Notes: generated by a model from the sequence alone, not told the origin. A DNA stretch of 64,000 bases from Diplonema japonicum (GCA_964019335.1 OZ025648.1:806001-870000); one strand, 5' to 3'. Positions 1-11,501 are shown, counted from the first letter of the stretch. Translations and numbers: made by a program.

Positions 1-703
1 GTATCGACCCTGTCGGGTGATGAGGAACTGGACAAGCAAAACTTCAGAATCTTGCAGCAGATGGTGACGCCTGAGATGGCCAGCAGGGTCGCAGCAGAAG
101 CAGCGGACTTTCTGGAAGAGCTGGCGAAAAGTGATAAAAGAGATGAATTCATGAAACAACTTATTGGTAACGGTGAATGGAGCCCCCGGCAGAACTTCAC
201 TGCATACATCAGAATCTTCAACCAGATGAAGATGAGAGGCGGGACATCTGTCCTGTCTGGTGTGTCACCTAGTGTTATCCCTGTATTGGCGAAGGTTTTG
301 GACGAATTCAGCGACTACCCGGAGGTTAGGGAAAATCGAAGGCGTGCTGCTGCCGCTTCCTTCACGAAGGATCTTGCAGTAGCCATCAAGAAGGACACGT
401 TGGCCTTCATTGCAAGGCCCGACAACGAGAGATTCGTCACACAGCTTAAAACCAGCCACAAGGATATCAATGAGGAGCTGTTGAGGGCACTGTGCAACGA
501 GCCTGGCTCGAGGCTGTCTGATTTTAGAGGAGAGAAGGGGATGGAAGAGGTATATTGAGGAGGATAAAAAAAAAATTTTTTTTTTAAAAATAAATGCGCA
601 GCTCAACTGCCTTCTTAAACCGTTCAATGACGATCCTGAACTTCTTGTTGCCAACCAGCAGATAGCTGAATCCGTATTTGCGAATTTACGGCTTGAGGAT
701 TAG
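1..703 (+). CDS. 3' end of an unrecognised gene, two exons
   Basis: The reading frame is open from base 1, so the gene starts upstream of the window. Exon 1 runs to 549 and ends on a GAG codon. A 52-nt intron follows (550-601, GTATAT...GCGCAG) made mostly of an A-run, a T-run and another A-run. The last exon is 602-703 and ends in TAG. Reading through the intron would instead stop at 556-558; I prefer the spliced form because the phase is kept (0) and exon 2 gives a plausible helical tail ending RLED. The visible part is about 216 residues, rich in charged and alanine-containing helices, with no signal peptide or membrane segment. I do not recognise a family. It could be a helical-repeat protein, but nothing in the sequence proves that. 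Confidence 0.7.
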
Positions 704-2036
704 AATATGGTAGTGTTGGCATTTCTTTTCTTTTTTACCACAGTGAGCACCCCCATGCACACTGAAATTTTATCGAGTTTTTTTTTTTTTCTTCCTTTTT
801 TTTCTTTTCTTTTTTTATTCCCTTGCTTTCGCAAGCTCCCAATGAAGAAGGAGGGAAAACAAAGAAGAAGAAGAAAAAAAAAAGGAAAAAAAAAAGACTC
901 ATACACCTTATTCAAGAGATATGATGGGTGTGTGATCTTTTTCTTTTTTTTTTTTTTTTGGTCGATTTGTTTGATTCCCTCTTCCCCTTTTTCGTTAGAA
1001 ATCTTTTTTAAAAAAAAGAAATTGAAGAAATGTATACACAGGGGAGCACACCTTTATTTCTTCTTCTTTTCTTCTTCTTCTTCTCTTTCTTCCTCCTTAC
1101 TTCGCTTTTTTGTCACCTAGCATTCTTTTTAAAGACATTTTTTTTTTTTCTGTTACACTCATCCATCCATTCCCGAAGGAAAGGGAAAGGGGTATTTAAA
1201 AAAAGAAAAAAAAAGAAACTGAACTGGTGTGTGCTAGCAGTTGTGATGGAGAGGGAAAAAAAAAAGAAAAAAGGATTAGCTTCTTAATTTCCATTATTTA
1301 TTCTTTTTTACCCCCTTTTCCTCCCTCCTTCCCCCCTCACCCTGATCATTTTCCACGGTAGGAACCATAGTTTTTTGTCGTGGGCCATTGACGCTGTACA
1401 AAAAAAGGGTCTAAAAATCAATAGGCAGAGGGGAAGGAGGGAGAAAAAACAAATATATAAGCCCAGAGGAAAAAAAAGAAAGTAGCAAGCTCTCCCCGTA
1501 CACTTTAGAAATATTACTGGAGAGATTCCCCCCCCCCCCCCCCCCTTCTGTTTTTTCCACACCCCTCTTTTCTCCGCCTTTTCAAAAACCCTTTTTTTTA
1601 AAGCTATGTTTGTGAAAATTATGGTTACTGCTCTCCACCAAAAAAAAAAAGAAAGTTACGGGACAGCATCTTCTATTTATTTGAATTTATTTATTTTATT
1701 TTTTCTATTTTCCCCGTTTTTAACGGCGTACTGTGCTGCAGGGTTTTTTTTTTTTTTTTTTTTTTTATTGTTCCCTCAAGAGGGATCTACTCATGTGTTG
1801 CTAACTATGAAAACCCCCCAGAAATCTAGTAAAAAAAAAAAAAGAAATCTACGGATACTCCCATCATATGTTTTAGCGAATTTTTTTTTTCCCCTTCCCC
1901 TCCTCTTTCTTTTGCAGCGATCCATGAAAAAAAAAAGAAGCTTTTACAACAATCCTTTTATTTGCTCTCTCTCCCTCTCCCTTTCTCTCCTCTCTCTCTC
2001 TTTCCTTTCTCCTCTCCTTCGTGCACTTGGCCTAGC

Positions 2037-2073
<37 letters not shown>

Positions 2074-2483
2074 TACTTATCCGTGAACACTAAGGTTTCC
2101 GTTCCCGTTTAGCCGGTGTTTTTTTTCTTTTTTTTTCTTCCCCCCCCTTTTTTTTTCTTAACTGCATGGCACCACTAAAATCGAGACAACCTTTTTTTTT
2201 CCCGAGGGGGTTTTCAAAAAAAAAAGAGAATTGTTATTTTGTAATTACGACCAGAAAAGGAAAAAAAGAAGAAAAAAAGATGGGAACGGAATGGGATGCG
2301 TTGTGTCACGGGGGGGGGGGGGGGGAGAAGAAGAAGAGAAACCCGAGTATTGACCCTTTTTACCCCCTCCGTCAGATAAAGAAAAAGAGGAGAGAATGTG
2401 AAACAGTCCGTTCTGTTGCACTCCCCCACTGATGGAAAAGAATCTATCAGAACCTTAACAAAAATCGAGGGGAAACACGGGGA

Positions 2484-2528
<45 letters not shown>

Positions 2529-2640
2529 ATGGTGTATCTGCAAAGCGAAAAAAAACAATCCCCCCCCCCCCCCCCCCCTCGTTTCGTAGCCACAAAAAAA
2601 ATTACTCCCCCTCTCCGACTTTTAAAACTTAAAAAAAAAA
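704..2640. other. Homopolymer-rich spacer
   Basis: No gene seen. The stretch is dominated by runs of A, T, C and G (for example a C-run near 1531-1545, an A-run at 2040-2070 and another at 2486-2526) and pyrimidine-rich blocks. The only recognisable unit is a roughly 40-bp dispersed repeat at 741-779, which recurs at 21130-21170. Open frames here encode only poly-K, poly-F or poly-S and are artefacts of the runs. Confidence 0.7.
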
Positions 2641-2664
2641 ACCCAACCACCACCACAGGACAAC

Positions 2665-4137
2665 ATGGGGTGGCCACGGAACGGAAAAGAAGGAGGGAAA
2701 GGGAAAGGTAAAAACCGAGGGGGAGGGGGTAAAGGCGGATACCACAGAGGCCACCACGAGGGTTTTTTAAGCGAAAATGACGCGCTGCTCAGAGAGAAGG
2801 AAAGACAATGGGCCCGCGAAAGGGAACAAGACAGAGAAATGTCCACCGGAAGAAGAGGCAGGGACATTTGGGACGAACAGCCCACCTTCAAAAGGATACC
2901 AGAATTTGACGACACAAGACCTCTAAAGGAACTCGAAGAAATCCTCTTAGCCGCAGAAGACAAGTTAGAATCAATGCAAGACCAGCTTGCCGACGAAGGC
3001 CAACTCCAAAGAGAACAAGAAGACAACCGTCTTCGCCTGCAAAACGAGATCGACGACCTCACTCGCGACCGTGATGCCAAACACGAAGAAATCGACAATG
3101 TAAAAGACAGCGTCCACAGCATCAAAAGCATCACCACTGCCATCCAGAACAAAATCGGGGCCATCCAGGAGGAGAAAGAACACCTCCGTGCCACAAAAAG
3201 GAAGAAACAACAAGAACTCGGACTTAAAAACGGCGATGTACCCTCAGAAGAGGAAGCTACAAAGGCCATCAAAGCTGTTGAACACGAACTGGAAACAAGA
3301 CGGACTTTATCGTTGAAAACAGAAAAGCAATACCTGCAGAAGATCAAGAAGCTTGAGCACATCCGCGACGCGCTACGGGAACAAACCAGGTACAAGACAA
3401 AAGAGCATGAGAAAGACGATGAGATCAAACTTTGTCAAAAAGAGATGAGAAAGGTGAACGAGGACAAGGAGGAGCTGCTTAAGAAGGAAGCCCAGCTCCG
3501 AGACGAGCTGAACGCCATCAACAAAAAAATTGCCGGGAAAAAGAGAGAGCTGCAGCACAACTCCAGGAAGGACCTGGTCGCCTCCGAGCGAAGGCAGTAC
3601 GATTTCGTCGAGCTGATGTCCCACAAGGTCGGGTACAGGGGCGCCAAGATAAAGTTCGAAAACGCCCTCGAAGGATGGGAACAAAGGAAAACAACCTACC
3701 TCGAGAGGAGGGACGCCGAGATCGCTGTCAAAAAAGAACGGGACGAAGCGCACATTGACAAGGAAAACCCTTGGAAGGAACAAAAGGCCGTCTGTGAAGA
3801 CTTGACCACCTACCTCGAGAAGATCCACGAGGAGCAGGCCGCGTTAAAAAATGCTGAAGCGGAGGAAGAAGAGGAAGAAGAAGAGGCACAGCAAGAAAAA
3901 GAAAAGGACGCTGACGACAAGGACGAAAAGGAGACCAAGGACTGGCACGAGGATATGCCAAAGGAGAAGAAGACTCAGAAGAGAGTATGTTCTAAATATA
4001 AAAAAAACAAAAAAAATAAAAAAAAAAACAGCAGGAGCCATTGGTTCATGACGGAGGGAAGCGTGAAGGGTTTGAAACTCTCAAGATGCACGCACCACAC
4101 TACCCGGGGCAGGTCGCCAGAGCTCGTATGCTGCTTT

Positions 4138-4175
<38 letters not shown>

Positions 4176-4412
4176 TTGGTAATAATAATAAACAGTGGAC
4201 CAGCTCAAGCAGCGCAAGAACTGGTTTGAGACAGCTCCGTACACGGCCACCATGCCCGACTTCAGGTTTTCCAGGGGTCACAAGGGTTACAAAGGTGGCA
4301 AGGGCATGAAGGGTGGCAGAGGCGGCAAAGGGAGAAAGGGTGGCGGCAAGGTATTGGGGGGGAAAAAAAAGGAAAGAAAAACAAAAAAAAATAGGGCCGA
4401 AAGGGGTGGTAG
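2665..4412 (+). CDS. Coiled-coil RNP protein, Bfr1-like, four exons
   Basis: Exons 2665-3984, 4032-4125, 4196-4350 and 4395-4412 give about 528 aa. The N-terminus is a Gly/Lys/Arg-rich tail (residues 5-30). Residues 70-400 are long charged coiled coils with spaced ExxL/KxxL patterns, then an acidic stretch, then a short conserved-looking segment in exons 2-3. The C-terminus is a repeated G-x-K-G basic tail. The order (basic tail, paired coiled coils with an EEA...I..VEHELE segment) resembles the Bfr1 family, which binds mRNPs and ribosomes; the assignment is from pattern, not alignment. Introns are 47, 70 and 44 nt with A-runs and a TA repeat (4153-4175). Intron 1 ends CAGCAG, so either AG could be used. 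An AG at 2657-2658 just before the ATG may be a leader splice acceptor. Confidence 0.6.
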
Positions 4413-5214
4413 ATTCTTAAACGGATTAATTATTCTTTTTTTTAAAAAAGGGTTTCATTTTATTCTTTTTTTTTGATTTTATTTTTTTAATCTCCCGATC
4501 CTAGAATTGTTCCCCCCCCTCTTTTTTTGCTTTTTTTTCCCAGACGGTTAATTAAAACTTAATGAAGCTCTTCCCTCCCCCCTCGTAGTTTTGCCTTCTC
4601 CCTTCCCCCTTTCCCAAATAAAAAAGAAAATAAATAAATAAAAAAATAGTGTTATAATTTGCTCCCTTTGGTTTTCAAATAGAGAAAATGACGAAAGGAA
4701 TGAGATACAACAAAGAAAAGGAGGGCGGGGGGAAAGGAACACGGAAAGAGAAGAGAGAGTTTTTTCTCTCTTTTCCTCATTCTACCCTTTCCCCCCCTCC
4801 CACTTCCTTTTATTGTTCTCCATGTTCTCTCTCTTGCCGCTCCGGGTTTCTAATGTGATTTCCTACTTTTCTTTTTCGTAAGATCCCGGGGAAATTCCTA
4901 TTTTGCTTCTACAACTGGAATATTAATTAAATCGACAGACACGTTTCTGATCACGAGAAAAAAAAAATCAACTCAAAACCGACCCCGCTTTCAGAATCTC
5001 CCTGTTCAACACGAAATAAGGCCCCTTGAGGATATCATGGTTTCAAATTAGAAATTCGAAGGATTTAAAAAAAAAAAAAAAACAAAAAAAAGTTTTTTTT
5101 TTTTTTTTTTCCCTTTTTAATATTGCTTATTTGATGAAAACGACGAGTGCTTCAGGTACCACTTCTCTCCTTCCCCTCCCCTCCTTCTTTTTAATTTCTT
5201 TTTGTTTACAAAGT

Positions 5215-5254
<40 letters not shown>

Positions 5255-5290
5255 CTTACCCAAAAAACTCAATTTCTTTTTCTTCTTTTT
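4413..5290. other. Spacer without genes
   Basis: T-, A- and C-runs and pyrimidine-rich sequence; no supportable gene or RNA. It contains a T-run of about 37 at 5216-5254, followed by a pyrimidine tract that leads to the AG at 5297-5298 upstream of the PLAC8 gene. Confidence 0.6.
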
Positions 5291-5298
5291 TTTTACAG
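5261..5298 (+). promoter_or_regulatory. Putative leader splice acceptor
   Basis: A pyrimidine tract ends in TTTTACAG, 31 bases before the PLAC8 start codon. No matching coding exon is seen upstream, so this would be a 5'-UTR intron or a trans-splice acceptor. Confidence 0.4.
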
Positions 5299-5329
5299 AC
5301 CGGGGGAAAAAAAAAAAGAAGAAAAAAAA

Positions 5330-5813
5330 ATGACCAAAGACGCGACATGGTCACAGTTTGATACCAAGAAGACGGCTTCTGAGGAAGTGTGGCGGAGTGG
5401 GTCGCAATGGAATTGTTTTCAAGAGATCGATGTTTGCTGGATGACTACCTTCTGCTCTCCTTGCATGATCGGGAGGGAGTGGAGCGCCGCTAAGAATCAC
5501 GAAACTTACCGTACAAACTGGCCCGTTTGCCTTGCGAGTTTATTCTGCAGTTTATGCATTATCACCCACCTCAGAACCTCCGTGAGGAAAATCGGTGACC
5601 CCTCAGTGGCAAAAGACAATCCAGCAGCTTGGATTCCTGGTACTGCAAAAAAAATTTTAAAAAAAAAAAATTAAAAAAAAATTAAAAAAAGGCTCTGTTC
5701 TGGAGGACTTCTGCTGCACTTTTTGCTGCAGCCCGTGCGTAACCTGCCACATTGGCCGTGAACTGAAGGCGAGGAGCTACCCTTGCGGAACCATCTGCCA
5801 GAGGATGGAATAG
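5330..5813 (+). CDS. PLAC8-family cysteine-rich protein, two exons
   Basis: Exon 1 is 5330-5639, a 52-nt A-run intron follows (5640-5691), and exon 2 is 5692-5813, giving 143 aa. The start ATG directly follows nine A's. The N-terminal half has W..GSQWNCFQEIDVCW followed by CSPCMIGREW, and exon 2 carries LEDFCCTFCCSPC and a C..CHIGREL motif. That is the usual PLAC8 layout: two Cys clusters around hydrophobic segments and a final REL. PLAC8 proteins are small membrane-associated proteins; plant and fungal members affect cell number, metal export or calcium handling, so the substrate here is unknown. Splicing is needed to restore the second Cys cluster, which supports the intron call. Length is typical of the family. 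Confidence 0.85.
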
Positions 5814-5975
5814 ACACATGACAACAACAGCACCCCCCCCTTTTTTTTCTTTCTTCCCCATTGTTTCCCTTAAGTTGTACATTGGGTTGCACAATTTTTG
5901 TTTTTTTCCAAAATGAAACAAGGAATAGTAATAAAGGATGAGGGGGGAGGGGGAAGGGGGAGAGAGAATAACTGG

Positions 5976-6009
<34 letters not shown>

Positions 6010-7020
6010 TCGCACTCTCCTGTATATTTTTTTCCCCCTCCTTTTTTTTTCTCTCCCCTTTGTTTATGCAGTGCTTTTTTTTTTCTTTGTTCGAATAAAA
6101 AAAAGAGAGTTTTGTGTTTTTTTTTTCACCCCCTCCCCCCACAGAATAATAAAAACTTTGAAAATATTTCTCTGGCCACCTCCCCCCTTTTTTATTGTTT
6201 ACCCCCCCCCCCCACTTTTATCGCCTGCAATATGTGTTTTTCTGTTTCTTTTTTTTTGCGGGAGAGGAAGAGGAAAGACTTTTTTCAATAAAAGAAGTCA
6301 TTATATACTCTTTTTTAAACTATGGTGCAAAGAAAAAAAAATGTAAAGGATCCTTCTGCCAGAGTGCCAAGAAAAGTGCCATGATAATGATGTTTTTTCT
6401 CTTTTCTCTTTTTTTTTTTTTTCTTTTGTCCCTCCCCCTTTTTTTTACCAGCGTTTTAGATAACAGAAAAAAAAAGGGGGAAAAAGTGGCGGGGGCCTCA
6501 GAGCTGCTCCCCCTCTTTTTTTTCTCCCCCCCCCGAGTTTCTATTTTTTTTTCATTAAGACTTTTTAAATCCAAACGCTATTTTGTCAATGCTTTTTTTT
6601 CGAAAAATGCGAAGAGCGCTTTTTTAAATTTTCACAAAAAAAGGGGCAGCATGCGACCACAGGAGTGCTTTTGTCTTTGTACGATATTCTGTGTGCGTTT
6701 TTTTTTTTTTTTTTTGGCCTGTTTTTGGCCCTCCTGATTCAGGCAAAAAAATCAATCTTGCAGCCTCTTTTTCGGTTCACATGCCCTAATTTACCACATG
6801 CAGAGCCCCTCCTGAGTATCATGTAAAACAAAAATAGATACTAGAACTCTAACACCAAGCTTCGGGGCAGGTAGGGGCGTAGTGTCCCAGTTCACCACTT
6901 TCCACAGCGCATCGTGCCTTGTGAGACTCTGCTTGGCAACGGGCGCCAGGGTGAAAGGACCAGAACCAGGACAAACCCGACAGTGTCTTTCTCGACCACA
7001 CGTGTTTCAGAAGGACCGGT
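5814..7020. other. Homopolymer-rich spacer
   Basis: T-runs, a C-run at 6201-6214 and pyrimidine blocks. I see no exon with a coherent protein. The last 200 bases before the next gene are less repetitive but do not join to it with a convincing exon. Confidence 0.6.
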
Positions 7021-7088
7021 CAGGTTCACCTTTGCCAAAAAAAAAAAAAAAAAAAAAGAGCGGGGAACAAAAAAAAAAAAAAAAAAAA

Positions 7089-8279
7089 ATGTTAACACTA
7101 ATGACAATGACAGCAGGGCTGACCATGGGATGGGATCCAAAGGGTTTGGCGAACACACCCCTCATGGGGTGGAACAACTGGGGCACAGTGGGATGCAACT
7201 ACAACGACTCCTACATAAGAGAAGTCGCCGACTCCATGTCAACAGGCGGCCTCCAAGCAGCAGGCTATCACATGATAATCCTACAAGGGTGCATAGTACC
7301 AAAGGGAAGCAGGGACAACACAACGCACGCCCCTATCGTCGACCCTGAAAAATTCCCGAACGGGATGAAAAGCCTAGCAGACTACGTCCACACCAAAAAC
7401 CTAACAATCGGGATCACCACAAGCACGGGGACCACAACATGCGAAGGTTTCGAAGGCAGTTACGGGTACGAGACGATAGACGCGGCAACTTATCAATCCT
7501 GGGGACTAGACATGATTAACGAACAAGTGTGCGGATTGCCCAACGGAGCTGTTCCTAAAACGTTATTCACAAAAATGCAAACTGCCATCACAGCCTCTAA
7601 CTCCCCAATGCTACTATACATGGATGCTCAAGGACAAGGCAATGTCGAAACCTGGGGGCCTTCCATTGGAACCGTCTGGAGCACTTCCACAGGGTTGAAT
7701 ATAACAACTTCCACGTACAACGACATGTTTAATGATTACAACAACGATCTTAAATTCCCGAACGCGACATCGCTCGGTGCATGGCAGGACCCTGGATTGC
7801 TGATGGTGGGGTCCCCTGAACTCACTCCTGAAGAATGGGAAACTCACTTCTCGTTGTGGGCGATCGCCGCTGCGCCTTTGTTCACATCTTTCAACGTTGT
7901 GAAACCGCCTTATGGGGTCATGTCTGTGTATACCAACACGGATGTGATCGCTGTGAACCAAGACCCTTTGGCGAAGATGGGTTTGCTGGTTGTATCGAAA
8001 AATGCAACTAACCCTAGTACTGTCAATTCTGTGTGGGTGAAACCCATGTCACCGGCGGCCGGGGAGTCTCAAGCTGCTGCGGTTTTGCTTATTAACACGG
8101 ACGACTCGAATACAGCTGAGATTATTTTGTACTTCGCCGATATTTTCCCCGGTGTGAGCACCGTCCATTCCGTCCGCGATCTCTGGGAGCACAAGGACCT
8201 AGGGAGCATGACCACAAAGTTTTCCGCTAGCCTTTCTCCTCATGTGTCAATTGCTCTTAGAGTCGCGATCACGGCGTGA
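7089..8279 (+). CDS. GH27 alpha-galactosidase homologue, probably inactive
   Basis: A single exon encodes 396 aa. The ATG is preceded by a long A-run (7070-7088). The fold signature of GH27 alpha-galactosidase/N-acetylgalactosaminidase is clear: GLANTPLMGWNNWG near the N-terminus, FPNGMKSLADYVH, GYETIDAATYQSWGLD, LGAWQDPGLLMVG, LWAIAAAPLF, VIAVNQDPL and a beta-sandwich C-terminus. The catalytic positions are changed. The family nucleophile Asp in the K(Y/F)D(N/G)C motif is Gln146 here (INEQVC), the acid/base Asp after W-R is missing (STSTGLN), and the substrate-binding D-D-C-W is Q66-G67-C68-I69. The enzyme is therefore unlikely to hydrolyse galactosides; a binding or regulatory role is inference. 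No clear signal peptide is seen at the start chosen. Confidence 0.85.
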   Translation: MLTLMTMTAGLTMGWDPKGLANTPLMGWNNWGTVGCNYNDSYIREVADSMSTGGLQAAGYHMIILQGCIVPKGSRDNTTHAPIVDPEKFPNGMKSLADYVHTKNLTIGITTSTGTTTCEGFEGSYGYETIDAATYQSWGLDMINEQVCGLPNGAVPKTLFTKMQTAITASNSPMLLYMDAQGQGNVETWGPSIGTVWSTSTGLNITTSTYNDMFNDYNNDLKFPNATSLGAWQDPGLLMVGSPELTPEEWETHFSLWAIAAAPLFTSFNVVKPPYGVMSVYTNTDVIAVNQDPLAKMGLLVVSKNATNPSTVNSVWVKPMSPAAGESQAAAVLLINTDDSNTAEIILYFADIFPGVSTVHSVRDLWEHKDLGSMTTKFSASLSPHVSIALRVAITA

Positions 8280-9354
8280 GAGATTTTTTTTTTTTTTTTT
8301 TTTTTTCCCGTATTCGGCTTTCATTCTTGAAGGTTTTAAAAAAAGAATTTTTTTTTGTTTTGTTCTATTTGTGTTTTTTCGCCTGAACGAGTGCCTCAAG
8401 GAACGTGAGGAAATGGAAAGAATTAAAAAAAAAAGGGGGGGAAGGGGAAGAAAAAAAAGATTTTTTTTTTCATATTGGTACGAGTAAAACGTTATAAAAC
8501 AATGTATTGGGAACGTGCCCCGACTTTTTTTTTTTTGTAAAAAAGAAACGTTTTGTGTGTTGCCAATGCAGTGTGGACGTGATCATCTCTCTGTTTTGCG
8601 TTGCTACAAGTATTTCAGCAACATAGGAAGAAAAAAATTTTTTAAACTAACAAAAGGGGAACGGAACGCCCAAGACGAAGGTTTTCTTGTCGAAGGTTTT
8701 CTTTTGAAACTTTCGTTGAAAACCAGGGGGGGGGGGGGGGGGAAGGGAAACCAGAAAAGAATCAGTCAAGAAAAAAAAAGAGGAAAAAAAAAAAATATTA
8801 TCTGCGGCACTTCCTGCGGACTGATTTTATCCGGTCTGGTAAGTAAACCCTTAAGACCCTCGGTCTTTATTTACGGGGTATTAAAAAAAAAAAAATCGGG
8901 GAAAAAACACAAACAGAGAGACTCCCCCCCCAATGCTATGTGCAAATCCCACATACCATTCTTCTGTGTCGTTCGTTACCTCCATGCACACATTCTTTCC
9001 CTTTTTTTTCATTTTTTGTCTTCGTTTCAATTTTCTTTTTTTTTTTTCCCGGCTAGGGAGCAAAGGGGCAGCAAGACCTTTGGCTGGGTCTAGGTGCGTA
9101 ACGACACCTCCCCTTGAGCGAGTCACAAGAGACAGGAACAAGGCAAACCATGCAGCGAGCGACTGTCACCGTACACAAACAAACCTTTCAAAACAGGGGT
9201 AACATGGATCGCATTTGGCTTCGGCTTAGGAGCTCACTCCAAAGTGTCGTTTGACTACAAACACCGTACTTTACGGTACACTTGGAGCCGACTGTGGTGG
9301 GTACTGAGCGCCGTTGTGTCACCTTGACATTGAAAGATCGATTTTTTTTTTTTC
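8280..9354. other. Spacer without supportable genes
   Basis: T- and A-runs with a G-run at 8727-8742. From about 9050 the sequence becomes non-repetitive and leads into the retroelement relic; I cannot assign it. Small open frames here show no family motif. Confidence 0.5.
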
Positions 9355-10826
9355 TCACAGAAGGCAAGGATCATCTCCAGCTCCATCCTCCCCTCTTGCC
9401 TCTACGGTGTTGCGTATGCCCCCCCCTCGAAAGTGGATGCAGGCACAATCCGGTCGAGAGTAGCGACATGCCTCTGGGGACCGAAGTTCAAGATGCGCTC
9501 ACCGTGTGCTGTAGCGAACATCTTGCTGGCACACGACGGACCCGCTGGTGGTGACGCTTTATCGACTGTTGTGCACGGTGGTGAAGGTTGGTAGGTCGGA
9601 TGCAGAGCTGTGGGACCGGATGGGAAGGTGTGCCGCCCTGTACCTGCAGAGCGACGTGGAGGCCCAGGGACCAGTGGGAACCCTAGTGAGACGATGGCTG
9701 CCGGCGGTCGGGAAGAGCTGGAGTTTTGTGGAAGGGCTGCGTACCACGACCGAGCGGGAACGCAAACACGAGATCCGCCGAGTGGCACGGGCCATGACAG
9801 CAGCGGAACAAGCAGAAGGGAGGACCTCCTACAGCGGCATGCCAGAGGGGGCCGACCCGGTCACGAACGGGTGGTGGAGGGCGCTCGCGAACAACCCGAT
9901 GGCGGCGTACAGGTTGAGGAGGCTGATTGCTGGGGCGGTGTTTGCGGTGTACCCTGCGGTGCGGGGAGTGGGAGGGGCCGGACAACCCGCTGCAGCACCT
10001 CTGTGACGTGTGTGGGGAGCGTTACGGCAGCTACACCGAGGTGCTGGAGCACGCCCTCTGGCGATGCGAACTCGGAGATGCGGTGCGGGGCAAGGCAGAG
10101 TATGCGAGTCTCGACCCGGCGACCATGCCGAACGCGACGACGCTCCACGGGATAGTGCCCAGGGGATGCCAAGACAAGCCGAGGGCCCTGTTGGTGCAAA
10201 GGTACCTGCTGGAGGTGGTCACACTGAGGGATACGGCGGTGGAAGCGAACCGCGCATTGCAGACGCAGACATACCCGTGGCGGGTGGTCGTGACGGGAAG
10301 GGCACACCCGACGCCGACGGTGGCCGAATTACGTGGGCTGGGAGCATCGGGGAAGGTGATGGACAGGCTGCTGGGGCCGGTGCTGAGGTGGCTGAGTGGC
10401 TTGCTGTGGGGTGACGCCCCTGGACGGCACACGACGGTTACGACGCTGGAGCTTGCCCTCGACTTCGAGCGGGAGACGGAGCTGCCGCTAGACGACGGCG
10501 GGGAAGTGGGCAAGGTGGAGGACCTGGGCGTCAAGGCAAGGAGGCTGAGGTATGTGCTGAGACGTGTCCAGGACCTGTACCACGCTGATGGCAGAAGGAC
10601 GGCGTTCCCAGCAGCGCGAGTGGATCGCGTCAACTCCCTGCGCTGTATAGGAGGACCGACCACACACGGGTATGACAGGAGGCCAGTACTCCCGGAGCGA
10701 ACCATGAGCAGCATCGAAGGCTTGCGTGACACGTACCTGTCGCAGACCCCGACAAGGCTGCCCCGCAGTTTTACCACCGCAGTAGGAACCCGCCAGAGCC
10801 CCCAGAACGGGGACAACGGGGACTAA
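9355..10826 (+). mobile_element. Non-LTR retrotransposon relic, 3' part
   Basis: This is the C-terminal part of a LINE-type polyprotein in three frames. 9366-9540 encodes the region after the RT core (SILPSCLYGVAYAPP..., VATCLWG). A frame change near 9536 continues it as DPLVVTLYRLL...WWRALANNPM...RLRRLIAGAVF. Another frame change near 9965 leads to a zinc-knuckle-like CDVCGERYGS...HALWRC (C-x2-C...H-x4-C) and a tail ending at TAA 10824-10826. The second relic at 20172-21112 has the same order of motifs, which supports calling this a family. The RT catalytic domain and the 5' end are absent, so it is a 5'-truncated dead copy. Confidence 0.75.
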
Positions 10827-10884
10827 GAACAGCGCGGCCGGTGAGCGCAAAAACGCATACCTTAAAAGAATAGTTTTTTTTTCT

Positions 10885-11495
10885 TTTTACTTAATTCCGC
10901 AAAGTTACATGAGGAAATTTCTAAAGGGCCATAAAAATCAGAAATCACTTTGCCGTTCACGAGTAAATGCAAAGTGAAGAATAAATGCAAAGAGCTACCA
11001 CTGAGCTAAAGCATGTTGCGCTTTTACAACGTCACTCGACATATAAGTTAACTGGTTCGCAAAATATGAGACGTAACCCAACCTGCCCAAAACACAGCCA
11101 GGTATCTGAGGCAAAACACAGTCAGGCATCCGAGGCAAAAGAGGCATAAACACACTTTACCAGGTTTCCGAGCCACCAAGCATCACCGCCGAAAATTACA
11201 CTGGCCATGCATACAGGCGTTCTTTTGCACGATACCTTGTTGATGAAGGAACCTGCTATTTTGGCTGGAAGTCAGATCTGATCAAGCCCCTGCACAAAAC
11301 CAGCAGTTTCTGAAAGAGCGATGATCAAGTGCCGACACAAATTACACAAAACCTACAGAATTCTGTCAATTTGACATCGCCTTCTCAGACAATCAGGCTT
11401 AGTTTTGACATCAATGTGAATATTTCGCAGAAGTGAACATAAAGGGTTCACAGTGTCCGAAATTTCCTCGTTTAACTTTGCAAAAATTAAGTAAA
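10885..11495. mobile_element. Putative non-autonomous element with 37-bp terminal inverted repeats
   Basis: The left end (10885-10921) and the reverse complement of the right end (11459-11495) match over about 37 bases with a few differences and one single-base indel; both begin TTTTACTTAATT and end GAGGAAATTTC. The interior is AT-rich, lacks homopolymer runs and codes for nothing I can support. On the minus strand near 10991-11012 a segment resembles a tRNA A-box (TAGCTCAGTGGTAG), but no full tRNA can be folded from what I see. No target-site duplication is obvious. Confidence 0.5.
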
Positions 11496-11501
11496 ATATC
11501 A

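Noticed and set aside
1606-2112. Poly-F, poly-K and Ser/Leu-rich frames in spacers (also 5213-5300, 6195-6737, 18476-18883, 18937-19400)
   Set aside because: They are translations of homopolymer runs.
2622-3428. 268-codon minus-strand Ser/Phe-rich frame
   Set aside because: Antisense of a coiled-coil coding region; no start context or family motif.
4153-4175. TA dinucleotide tract as a possible promoter
   Set aside because: It lies inside an intron of the Bfr1-like gene, where splicing fits the reading frame.
10985-11030. tRNA-like A-box on the minus strand
   Set aside because: No matching acceptor stem, anticodon arm or T-loop could be found, so no tRNA gene is called.
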